Assembly (NCBI GenBank): GCA_031268395.1
Contig: JAIRXI010000346.1
Location: 1-8,066 of the forward strand
Origin: Tannerella sp.
GTDB taxonomy: Bacteria; Bacteroidota; Bacteroidia; Bacteroidales; Tannerellaceae
Direction of reading: 5' to 3'
DNA length: 8,066 nucleotides
Positions 1-5,786 of this stretch are shown here, piece by piece. Position numbers and translations under genes: made by a program. The stretch's first letter is position 1. Every line of letters begins with the position of its first letter. Under the pieces are notes generated by a model. The model was not told where the DNA came from and did not search any database. It saw only the letters and a list, made by a program, of their open reading frames with translations.

Positions 1-1
1 A

Positions 2-1093
2 GACGACACCGAAGCATGGACAGAAGGCGGTGAAGAACGCCGGTGGAGTGCTCCGGTTAGCACAAAAGCGCCTTCATCTGTTTCAAAATCAGAAATACTG
101 GCTGCATTTGCACGAAATTTGCCGAAACTCACACCCGGTTCGGTGGATGAAAATACCCATACCGACCGTTGGGAAGCTATTACAGGTGATGCCGTTAATA
201 ATCTTGGCGACACAAGGGTAGCCAACCGAACGATTGAATACATCCGGCAAAGCAAGGAAACAGGACAGCCGTTTTTTATCGCTTGCGGATTCTCCAAACC
301 CCACTCCCCGCTGATAGCTCCTGCGGAATTTTTTGAACAATATCCTCTTGAAAGTATCGTATTGCCTCCCGATTTTGCCTCTCTTCCATCTGTTCCTGTC
401 GATTTTCCGGCAGGTGCCATTCGCCGCACAAATGCCGACCTTTTTATCAATCGATCAGCATCGCCCGAAGAAGCCCGCGCCATGATTCGAGCTTATCTGG
501 CTTGTGTCAGTTATGTGGACTGGAACATCGGGCGAGTGCTTGCCGAATTAGACAAGCAGGGTCTTCGCGAAAATACGATCATCGTCTTTTGGGCAGACCA
601 TGGTTATCAACTCGGCGAAAAAGGCAAATGGTCGAAAGCCGGTTCGCTGTGGGAACAGGGCGCTCGCGTGCCGTTTATCATACTTGATCCGCGGGTGAAA
701 GGAAATGGGAACTCGTCGCCGCGTATAGTTGAGATGCTTGATATTTATCCGACATTGGTAGATTTATGCGGACTGCCGAAATATAAGGAACTGGAAGGCG
801 TGAGCCTCAAGCCGCTTCTGAATAATCCATATACCGAATGGAACCGTCCGGCCTATACCATTTGGAACGAGCACAACAAAGGCATCACGGGTGTAGTAGT
901 GCGCACGGAACGTTGGCGGTACGCCGAATTTTTCGGCGTTGGAGCCGGAGCATTTTTGACTGACCCCATCAACGACCCGCACGAATTGATAAACCTTGCC
1001 AGCAATCCGAAATATAAAAATGTAGTGTCGGAATTGCACAAACTTATATCCAATTATGTGGACGGTAAAACAGAGCTTCCGGCTCGGGAATGA
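2..1093 (+). CDS. Formylglycine-dependent sulfatase, iduronate-2-sulfatase-like (5' end off window)
   Basis: This is the C-terminal 363 residues of a sulfatase that hydrolyses a sulfate ester, probably on a glycan, in the periplasm. The reading frame is open to the left edge, so the start, signal peptide and CxPSR formylglycine motif are missing. The TTG at 119 is internal. Seen in the sequence: GFSKPHSPL, whose Lys-Pro-His is at 296-304, and ADHGYQLGEKGKWSK, with Asp-His at 596-601 and the final Lys at 635-637. In human iduronate-2-sulfatase the matching residues are H229, D334, H335 and K347; the 13-residue spacing from Asp to Lys is identical. The C-terminal subdomain carries an NDPHELINLA version of the usual DPxExxNLA motif. 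The family is typically about 450-560 residues, so roughly 100-200 are missing. Substrate is unknown; heparin- or chondroitin-type sulfate is only a guess from the family. No partner glycan genes are visible in this window. Confidence 0.93.
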   Translation, partial: DDTEAWTEGGEERRWSAPVSTKAPSSVSKSEILAAFARNLPKLTPGSVDENTHTDRWEAITGDAVNNLGDTRVANRTIEYIRQSKETGQPFFIACGFSKPHSPLIAPAEFFEQYPLESIVLPPDFASLPSVPVDFPAGAIRRTNADLFINRSASPEEARAMIRAYLACVSYVDWNIGRVLAELDKQGLRENTIIVFWADHGYQLGEKGKWSKAGSLWEQGARVPFIILDPRVKGNGNSSPRIVEMLDIYPTLVDLCGLPKYKELEGVSLKPLLNNPYTEWNRPAYTIWNEHNKGITGVVVRTERWRYAEFFGVGAGAFLTDPINDPHELINLASNPKYKNVVSELHKLISNYVDGKTELPARE

Positions 1094-1219
1094 AAATAGG
1101 TTTGCATGAGGAATGTTTTAGTTTAAGCCATTTAAGAAGCGTGCTGTCGGCTGTAGTTAAGCGGATACTTCAACAAATATGGGTAACCTGACATTTCTTG
1201 TTGTTTGTTCAGGGAGATT

Positions 1220-1259
1220 CAAAAGGGGGCGTTCCCTTTTGCTTATTGGGGCTTTTTTT
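1220..1259 (+). terminator. Terminator-like hairpin downstream of sulfatase
   Basis: An 8-bp perfect stem, CAAAAGGG (1220-1227) with CCCTTTTG (1234-1241), encloses a 6-base loop. A run of seven T lies at 1253-1259. The T-run starts 11 bases after the stem rather than directly after it, so the match to a rho-independent terminator is imperfect. It could end sulfatase transcription, 127 bases past the stop codon, and insulate the promoter downstream. Confidence 0.4.
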
Positions 1260-1269
1260 GCGAAAATAA

Positions 1270-1284
1270 CGATGTGCCACATCG
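1270..1284. promoter_or_regulatory. 15-bp palindrome, possible operator
   Basis: CGATGTG-C-CACATCG is a perfect 7-bp inverted repeat around a single central base. With one spacer base it is a poor RNA hairpin, so a binding site for a dimeric regulator is more likely than a terminator. It lies about 110 bases upstream of the -7 element of the lipoprotein/PepSY promoter, compatible with an activator site or a remote operator. I do not recognise the motif as the site of a known regulator; it is not an obvious CRP, FNR or Fur site. Confidence 0.3.
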
Positions 1285-1373
1285 AGTTTGATTGCGGTAC
1301 AAAGTGTGCGGAATGTTTTTTCTTCTTTCACCGAATTATTTTTCTCCCTGAATCGCTGTTTTATTTTCATGCG

Positions 1374-1405
1374 CTTGGAAAAATGAGTTTTTTCATATAA
1401 TTTTG
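1374..1405 (+). promoter_or_regulatory. Bacteroides-type promoter for the lipoprotein/PepSY unit
   Basis: TAATTTTG at 1398-1405 matches the Bacteroides -7 consensus TAnnTTTG exactly. CTTG at 1374-1377 matches the -33 element TTTG in three of four bases. The 20-base spacing falls within the usual 19-21. The expected transcription start is near 1410-1413, giving a leader of about 45 bases before the ATG at 1457. This is the housekeeping-type promoter read by the Bacteroidota primary sigma factor. Confidence 0.68.
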
Positions 1406-1456
1406 TGCCGGAAAAATTTCGGGAATATTATTATTATAAACAATTCAAATATAACG

Positions 1457-1999
1457 ATGAAAAAGATTTTGTTTTTTGCTGCCGTTCTGTTTTGTCTGGC
1501 GGCATGCAACGGGAAGAAGGCGGGACAGTCCGCAGAATTGAAAGCGGAAGCGGCAGCCGTCGGGTCTGACGCGCAGGCTTATGAACTTGACAGCCTGTTG
1601 AGGGTGGCGGATCGGTTTGTTGATAAGACGGTAACCGTGCGGGGCTATGTGACGCATACCTGTAAACATTCGGGAAAACGCTGTTTTATCGTGGGTGAAG
1701 ATCAGAAAACGTCTTTCCGCGTCGAGGCAAAGGGGGAAATCGGAGGTTTCAACCGCGAACTGACAGGCTCGGAACTTGCGATAACCGGTATTCTGAAGGA
1801 ACGCCGCTATTCGAAGGATTATATCGACCAGTACGAGAAGGAAGTGAATGAGCTGAAGGCAAAGGATGACGCATCGGCCGAAACGTGTCAGGCGGAACTT
1901 AACAGCATAACCAGCATGCGTGCGTGGATGAGCGCGAATGACAGGGACTACTTTTCCGTTTACTACATGGACGGCGAAAATTACGAGGTTGTGGAATGA
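1457..1999 (+). CDS. Small lipoprotein with OB-like domain and HxCxHx4C motif
   Basis: This 180-residue predicted lipoprotein has a hydrophobic signal ending in lipobox LAAC, with lipidated Cys17. The residues after Cys17 (NGKK) lack an acidic export signal, so it probably faces the periplasm. A short linker (18-45) leads to a beta-rich segment (about 54-115) with the rhythm of an OB fold: VDKTVTVRGYV, FIVGED, then LAITGIL. Between the first strands lies H67-x-C69-x-H71-x4-C76, a cluster suited to bind a metal or haem, or to form a redox disulfide. The rest (119-165) looks helical and includes another Cys at 144. I chose ATG 1457 because it begins the signal peptide; the in-frame ATG at 1403 lies inside the promoter and would bury the signal. 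The stop overlaps the next start (ATGA), so the PepSY protein is probably its partner. I recall similar small lipoproteins in Bacteroidota but know no assigned function. Confidence 0.9.
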   Translation: MKKILFFAAVLFCLAACNGKKAGQSAELKAEAAAVGSDAQAYELDSLLRVADRFVDKTVTVRGYVTHTCKHSGKRCFIVGEDQKTSFRVEAKGEIGGFNRELTGSELAITGILKERRYSKDYIDQYEKEVNELKAKDDASAETCQAELNSITSMRAWMSANDRDYFSVYYMDGENYEVVE

Positions 2000-2532
2000 A
2001 TCCTAAAATAGTCCGTTGGCTGAGGGTCATACACCGCGATTTGGGCTTCCTGATGGTTGGCGTGTGCCTTGTCTACGGCATTTCGGGATTCCTGCTAAAC
2101 CACATGGACGGCAAAGACCCGGCATTTGAGACAAAAGAAGAAACGCTGCAGTTTGATGCGAATCTGTCGCACGAAGAGTTGTCCGTCTTGTGGAAAGATA
2201 AGGGTTTGCCTGAATTGAAAAGGGTGATGGCTGTTGACGGCGCACATTCGCGCCTGATGCTGAACGGCGGAATAGGGATTTATAATTCGGCAACCGGAAT
2301 AGTGGATTATGAAATACATTCCAAAAATGAATTTATCTATTGGATAAACAGGCTTCACTACAATAAAATCAGAGGCTGGAGCGTCATGGCCGACCTGTTT
2401 GCCTTTGCCCTGATTTTCTTTGCCGTTTCCGGCCTGCTTATCGCAAAAGGCCGGACAGGACTGGCCGGCAGCGGCAAATGGTATCTTCTGGCGGGAATAA
2501 TTATCCCGATACTTTACATCCTTCTAAGCTGA
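1996..2532 (+). CDS. PepSY-type inner-membrane protein, 178 residues
   Basis: This is a small integral membrane protein of the PepSY-associated TM helix type. The N-terminus carries the characteristic RWLRVIHRDLG segment, then membrane helix 1 (about 16-35) ending in LLNHMDG. A region of about 80 residues (40-120), probably periplasmic and PepSY-like, follows; then RLHYNKIRGW, membrane helix 2 (130-150) and helix 3 (161-177). His13, His36 and His121 sit at the membrane ends, where related PepSY reductases such as the FoxB type coordinate haem. That role here is inference: the protein is about half the length of those reductases. The start overlaps the lipoprotein stop (ATGA), with GAGG at 1985-1988 seven bases upstream, which supports translational coupling. 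Likely roles are electron transfer or reduction linked to metal or haem handling, or modulating a partner in the envelope. The last two codons and the stop lie in a 14-bp tandem duplication. Confidence 0.92.
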   Translation: MNPKIVRWLRVIHRDLGFLMVGVCLVYGISGFLLNHMDGKDPAFETKEETLQFDANLSHEELSVLWKDKGLPELKRVMAVDGAHSRLMLNGGIGIYNSATGIVDYEIHSKNEFIYWINRLHYNKIRGWSVMADLFAFALIFFAVSGLLIAKGRTGLAGSGKWYLLAGIIIPILYILLS

Positions 2533-2551
2533 ACCGACTAAGCTGAACCGA
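2524..2551. repeat. 14-bp tandem direct repeat across the PepSY stop codon
   Basis: CTAAGCTGAACCGA occurs twice head to tail, at 2524-2537 and 2538-2551, with no mismatch. The first copy carries the last codons and TGA stop of the PepSY gene; the second is non-coding and out of frame. This looks like a recent slippage duplication. Because the stop is in the first copy, the protein is unaffected. Confidence 0.95.
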
Positions 2552-2616
2552 CGGCTGAAGAATTATAAGTCGCCAATTCGGACTGGTTTCAATTTTAGTG
2601 TCTTGGGGGAATGCGA

Positions 2617-2659
2617 TAAAAATTTATATGTGAGCGAATGTCGTCATTGAACATATAAA
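2617..2659 (-). terminator. Candidate terminator of the receptor operon
   Basis: A perfect 9-bp inverted repeat, TTTATATGT (2623-2631) and ACATATAAA (2651-2659), encloses 19 bases that contain a smaller AATG/CATT pairing. Read on the minus strand the stem is followed directly by five T (complement of 2618-2622), as in a rho-independent terminator. It lies about 110 bases past the stop of the last operon gene. The stem is almost all A and T, so it is thermodynamically weak, and a protein-binding site is an alternative. Confidence 0.4.
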
Positions 2660-2709
2660 ACTCGTCGCTTTTGGAACGCATGCACGCAGAAAAAGAACGC
2701 CTTGCAGAG

Positions 2710-2760
2710 GGCGGCGGCAGGAAAGGAATTGGCGCCGAAAAGAGTATTTATCGCCGCCAA
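2710..2760. repeat. GC-rich overlapping inverted repeats in the convergent gap
   Basis: Two alternative pairings share one right arm. TTGGCGCCGA (2729-2738) pairs with TCGCCGCCAA (2751-2760) with a single mismatch and a 12-base loop. GGCGGCG (2710-2716) pairs with CGCCGCC (2752-2758) across a longer loop. No T-run follows on either strand. It lies just past the DUF6850-like stop codon, so it may stabilise the 3' end of the operon transcript or assist termination. Confidence 0.4.
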
Positions 2761-2768
2761 CTTCTCAA

Positions 2769-4391
2769 TTAGAAAACACATCCGACGGTAACGGTTGCGG
2801 AATTGAAACTGTTGCCTTCAAGGTGTTTTACGCCGAACGCTTTTGTCAGGCTGTAGTCGAGGGCGGCGTAGCCTCTTATGCCGGGTTTGTCAAACAGTTT
2901 TGAGTATTTCAGGCCGATGTTGCCTTTTACCTGTCCGGTTGTCAGGTATTCGTATTCGTTCTGAAGCCCGCTTTCCATGGATGCCGGTTTTATCTGGTTC
3001 TCGCCGGGAGCGGCGTAGAGGCCGTCGTTGCCGATTGTTCCTCCGCCCGAGGCGTAACGGGCATCCAGCGAGATGCCGTACATATTTTTGCCTTTTATGA
3101 TGTTGCGTGTGGCAGACGCGCCGCAGTTTGCGTAGTGGATGTTTTGTTTGCGGTAATACGGGTAGAACGAGGCGGTCAGTTTGCGCCGGTTGTAGTTGAC
3201 GCCTCCCCTGAATATCCATTCGGGGCAGAAATCTCTTACATCAAGGCAGGCGACGTATTCTGCTTTCATCCCGAACCGTTCCCTGTCGGCCACTTTCAGC
3301 GGGTCATAATATACTATGTAATTAGCGCCTCCGGGTCTTGATTCGAATCGATAGACGTTTTCGAAGTTTTCGAGCGTTTCGTTTTCGATGTTTATGTTGA
3401 GAAAATGATGATTTCGCCCTTTTTTCAGGGAGAATGAGCCTCTGTATTCGAGTATGCCGGAATTATGTTCGCTGTAAACAATCTTGCGAGGGTCGCGTTT
3501 GCCGAACTCCCCGTTGCGTGATTTGTAAGCGAGTTCGTTGAAGATATGAATGGCGGGATTGATATGGACGCCGAGCTGCAACGATGCGCCGTTATAACTG
3601 TTATACATGGGATTGTCTTCATTTTCCGACGTATAACCGGTTTCTCCGGACATTTCCGTTTTACCGTAAAAAGCGCCGTAGTTTATGAGCGAAAAATACT
3701 GTTTGTCGGTTGTCCCGTAGATTTTGAACTCGACGCCTTCCACGCTCCGGCGGTAATAATAATTGGCCCCAATTTCCAGGGCTTTGTTTATACGATAGCT
3801 GAGGCCTGCGGTCACGTACATGTCCAGCAGTTTGTTTTTGTGACGCAAATCTTTCCGTTTGGCATAATTGGCGGCCGTGTAATCGACTTTACCGCCGATT
3901 GTCAGGCGTTTGGAAACGTCCGCGCTTATGGCGCCCGTCAGATGATAGGTCTCAAGGTTTTTGATTCCGCGCGTCGTATCCGAATATTCCACGATATCGA
4001 AAGGATTTCCGTATGGATTGATGAAAGCGGAGCCGCCCATGTTTTTGCCGGTGAAACCGGCATAGCTTACGCTGCCGTGGAAAACGATTCCGGGGGAAAA
4101 CCTGTAAAACGATTCGGTCTGTGCGCCGAGGGTATAGCTATTGTCCGACTGGTAATAATTGATGAATTTCCCGTAGCTCCTGTTCGCATATATGCCGGCT
4201 ACGGAAACCCTGTCGACGGGTAGATAGCGTAATCCTGCGGCATTGTCGCCGGCGAGGCGCACATCGGACTGTTTGATATAGTCAAAATCTTTCCACCCGG
4301 CGCCGGGCCTGTCCTCCTGCGCCGCCGTGTGGGCGGAGCACAAAACCCCGCCCAGCAGCGCCGGAAATATTATTTTTGAAAATCCCGTCAT
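2769..4391 (-). CDS. DUF6850-like outer-membrane beta-barrel protein
   Basis: This complete 540-residue protein has a signal peptide of about 24 residues (cleavage near TAA|Q). The mature part has a repeated pattern of alternating hydrophobic and polar residues with many Tyr, Phe and Gly, typical of an outer-membrane barrel. The chain ends in a C-terminal Phe (VTVGCVF), the usual outer-membrane insertion signal. Recognisable stretches include SAFINPYGNPFDIVEY (about 121-136) and GANYYYRRSVEGVEF. I read it as the DUF6850 family, which I recall next to DUF4876 lipoproteins and TonB receptors in Bacteroidota. It starts 7 bases after the stop of the upstream gene and is the last gene of the operon. 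No enzymatic motif is visible. It may be a pore or a receptor partner; its substrate is unknown. An unrelated barrel family is the alternative. Confidence 0.82.
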   Translation of the reverse strand: MTGFSKIIFPALLGGVLCSAHTAAQEDRPGAGWKDFDYIKQSDVRLAGDNAAGLRYLPVDRVSVAGIYANRSYGKFINYYQSDNSYTLGAQTESFYRFSPGIVFHGSVSYAGFTGKNMGGSAFINPYGNPFDIVEYSDTTRGIKNLETYHLTGAISADVSKRLTIGGKVDYTAANYAKRKDLRHKNKLLDMYVTAGLSYRINKALEIGANYYYRRSVEGVEFKIYGTTDKQYFSLINYGAFYGKTEMSGETGYTSENEDNPMYNSYNGASLQLGVHINPAIHIFNELAYKSRNGEFGKRDPRKIVYSEHNSGILEYRGSFSLKKGRNHHFLNINIENETLENFENVYRFESRPGGANYIVYYDPLKVADRERFGMKAEYVACLDVRDFCPEWIFRGGVNYNRRKLTASFYPYYRKQNIHYANCGASATRNIIKGKNMYGISLDARYASGGGTIGNDGLYAAPGENQIKPASMESGLQNEYEYLTTGQVKGNIGLKYSKLFDKPGIRGYAALDYSLTKAFGVKHLEGNSFNSATVTVGCVF

Positions 4392-4398
4392 AAAATGG

Positions 4399-5739
4399 TT
4401 AATCCCGCAGGGACGCCTGTTTGCGTTGATGGAAATCGTTCGTCGAGTTGTTGGTATCCTTATAGATGATACGGGCGCCGTTCCTGATAGATGCCTCGGC
4501 GTCTATTCCGCTCGGATCCGAGCTTGCCCGTCCGTCAATCTCCGTTCCCTTGTCGTAATTGTATACAAGCTTAGCTTCGTTGCCCTCAATCGCTTTTGTC
4601 GCGTCCGCATCCACGTTGCGATACGATGTGTATCCGAAAGTGTTTGCCAGGTAAGTCTGTCCGGCGTCAACCGCGGCCGTCAGGCGTTTCCTGTTATTGT
4701 CGCTTGTCGTGGTGAAAACTTCCACCGCGTCAATAATCCATTCTACCCGCACCTTTTTGCGCATGTTCGCGGCCGTTACGGTATTCCCGTGATAATTGGT
4801 ATTGTCCGCATCGTTGGCAAAATCGACGGGAGACACCTCTTTTGTCGTAAACAGGAAAAATGCGGGCGAGGTTGTGCTTAAAGCCCATGCATTTCCGGGT
4901 CCGTACTTTACGGCGGACAGATAGTGCGATGTCGGGATTACTTCCGAAGGCGACGGGTAATAAGATATGTTGTCATACTGCGTTATGTCATAAGTGCAGT
5001 AATATTCCGCCCTGCCGAGGTTGACGGAATTGGTATACGTCGCCGTATGGTCTATTGCGCCGTTGAGCGCTATGACAATCTGTTTGCCGGGATCCAGCGT
5101 CACGTTTTCCGGGAAATACCAGATGCCGTTTCCCGCGGGAATCCATCCTTCCGCCTCATAAGACAGGACGCCGTCAACGTAGTCGTTGTTCGTCGCCTGT
5201 GCATTATAGGGCAGTACCATTCCGAGACACAGGTTGTCAAGACTTGCCGGCAGGTCGGAATTGTTGTACAGTATGACATACTTGTCCGTCTGGAAATTGC
5301 CGGAACCGTCATCCCGCTTGCATCCGCCGTTATACAGTTCCTTGATTACGACCTGTCCCTTTTTCGATTCGGAAAGCGAGAGCTGCACGATTTGCGTCTC
5401 CACCCATGTCTCCGTCACGGCAATGCCGCTTTTTATTCCGCTGTAGATAAAGGATTCACCCGTGCCGTAGCGGACGTCGGTTGCCGACGCTTCGTATACT
5501 CCCGCGGGAACCGTAAAACCGGCTTTTCCCGTATTGTCCGTCACGGCGTCAAATACCGAACCGCCGGTGTTCGTCAGCTTTATCTCCACGCCTTCGACGG
5601 GCGCATAGCCGCTTTCGGCCGGATACCCCAGCTGTACGGTTACCTGGTAAGTTTTGTACTTGTCTTCATTGTCGTCATCTTTGCATGACGTGCAGCACAA
5701 AATAAGCGCGCTGACTGCAAAATAAAATAACTTCTTCAT
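4399..5739 (-). CDS. DUF4876-like lipoprotein, probably surface-exposed
   Basis: This complete 446-residue lipoprotein starts MKKLFYF and has a hydrophobic signal ending at Cys19. KDDDNED follows at once, resembling the acidic lipoprotein export signal that sends Bacteroidota lipoproteins to the cell surface. Residues about 30-120 look like a transthyretin or carboxypeptidase-regulatory-like beta domain (VEGVEIKLTNTGG, then TDNTGKAGFTVPAG). From about 128 (GQVVIKELYNGGC) the pattern resembles lamin-tail-like beta sandwiches. The C-terminal part contains DPSGIDAEASI and ends NSTNDFHQRKQASLRD, which I associate with DUF4876. It lies between the TonB receptor (47-base gap) and the barrel gene (7-base gap). 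By analogy with SusD-type partners it may cap the receptor or capture its ligand, but it shows no SusD-like TPR fold. No catalytic motif is apparent. Confidence 0.87.
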   Translation of the reverse strand: MKKLFYFAVSALILCCTSCKDDDNEDKYKTYQVTVQLGYPAESGYAPVEGVEIKLTNTGGSVFDAVTDNTGKAGFTVPAGVYEASATDVRYGTGESFIYSGIKSGIAVTETWVETQIVQLSLSESKKGQVVIKELYNGGCKRDDGSGNFQTDKYVILYNNSDLPASLDNLCLGMVLPYNAQATNNDYVDGVLSYEAEGWIPAGNGIWYFPENVTLDPGKQIVIALNGAIDHTATYTNSVNLGRAEYYCTYDITQYDNISYYPSPSEVIPTSHYLSAVKYGPGNAWALSTTSPAFFLFTTKEVSPVDFANDADNTNYHGNTVTAANMRKKVRVEWIIDAVEVFTTTSDNNRKRLTAAVDAGQTYLANTFGYTSYRNVDADATKAIEGNEAKLVYNYDKGTEIDGRASSDPSGIDAEASIRNGARIIYKDTNNSTNDFHQRKQASLRD

Positions 5740-5786
5740 CTCCTTTGTTTTTTAATGTTTATTATTCAAATTGATTATATAATTGG
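5740..5786 (-). promoter_or_regulatory. AT-rich gap with Shine-Dalgarno abutting the DUF4876 start
   Basis: The 47 bases between receptor stop and lipoprotein start are very AT-rich and include a 10-bp palindrome, ATTATATAAT (5774-5783). On the minus strand AAAGGAG lies directly against the ATG with no spacer, closer than the normal 5-9 bases. No in-frame start codon exists slightly downstream that would restore spacing, so the ATG at 5739 is kept. In Bacteroidota, AT-rich unstructured leaders often matter more than Shine-Dalgarno pairing. I see no good promoter, so the gene is probably co-transcribed with the receptor. Confidence 0.5.

Larger units (their letters stand above)
1094..1456. other. 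Intergenic region between sulfatase and lipoprotein gene
   Basis: This gap of 363 bases holds no convincing gene. From left to right it contains about 125 bases in which I see nothing, a terminator-like hairpin with a T-run (1220-1259), a 15-bp palindrome (1270-1284), T-rich sequence, a Bacteroides-type promoter (1374-1405), and an AT-rich leader of about 45 bases without a clear Shine-Dalgarno sequence. The only sizeable open frame, 1179-1400, has no recognisable domain and runs through the hairpin and into the promoter, so it is not called. Confidence 0.7.

Noticed and set aside
119..121. TTG as the sulfatase start
   Set aside because: The same frame continues without a stop to the left edge and reads as ordinary sulfatase sequence, and the catalytic N-terminal part is still missing.
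1094..1219. Possible tRNA or small RNA after the sulfatase
   Set aside because: No cloverleaf arms, T-loop motif or strong stem could be found by eye.
1179..1400. 73-residue open frame in the intergenic region
   Set aside because: No recognisable domain, no ribosome-binding signal, and it overlaps the hairpin, the palindrome and the promoter.
1403..1456. Upstream in-frame ATG for the lipoprotein
   Set aside because: It lies within the -7 element, before the expected transcript start, and would add 18 residues ahead of a clean lipoprotein signal peptide.
3546..4223. 225-residue plus-strand open frame opposite the DUF6850-like gene
   Set aside because: A shadow of the minus-strand gene; no domain pattern or leader, while the opposite frame gives a complete signal-peptide-bearing barrel.
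4924..5688. 254-residue plus-strand open frame opposite the DUF4876-like gene
   Set aside because: Arg- and Val-rich shadow translation without signal, domain or promoter; the minus strand encodes a clear lipoprotein.
5767..5774. Minus-strand TCAATTTG as a -7 element for the DUF4876-like gene
   Set aside because: It misses the second consensus base and has no TTTG at the right distance upstream.
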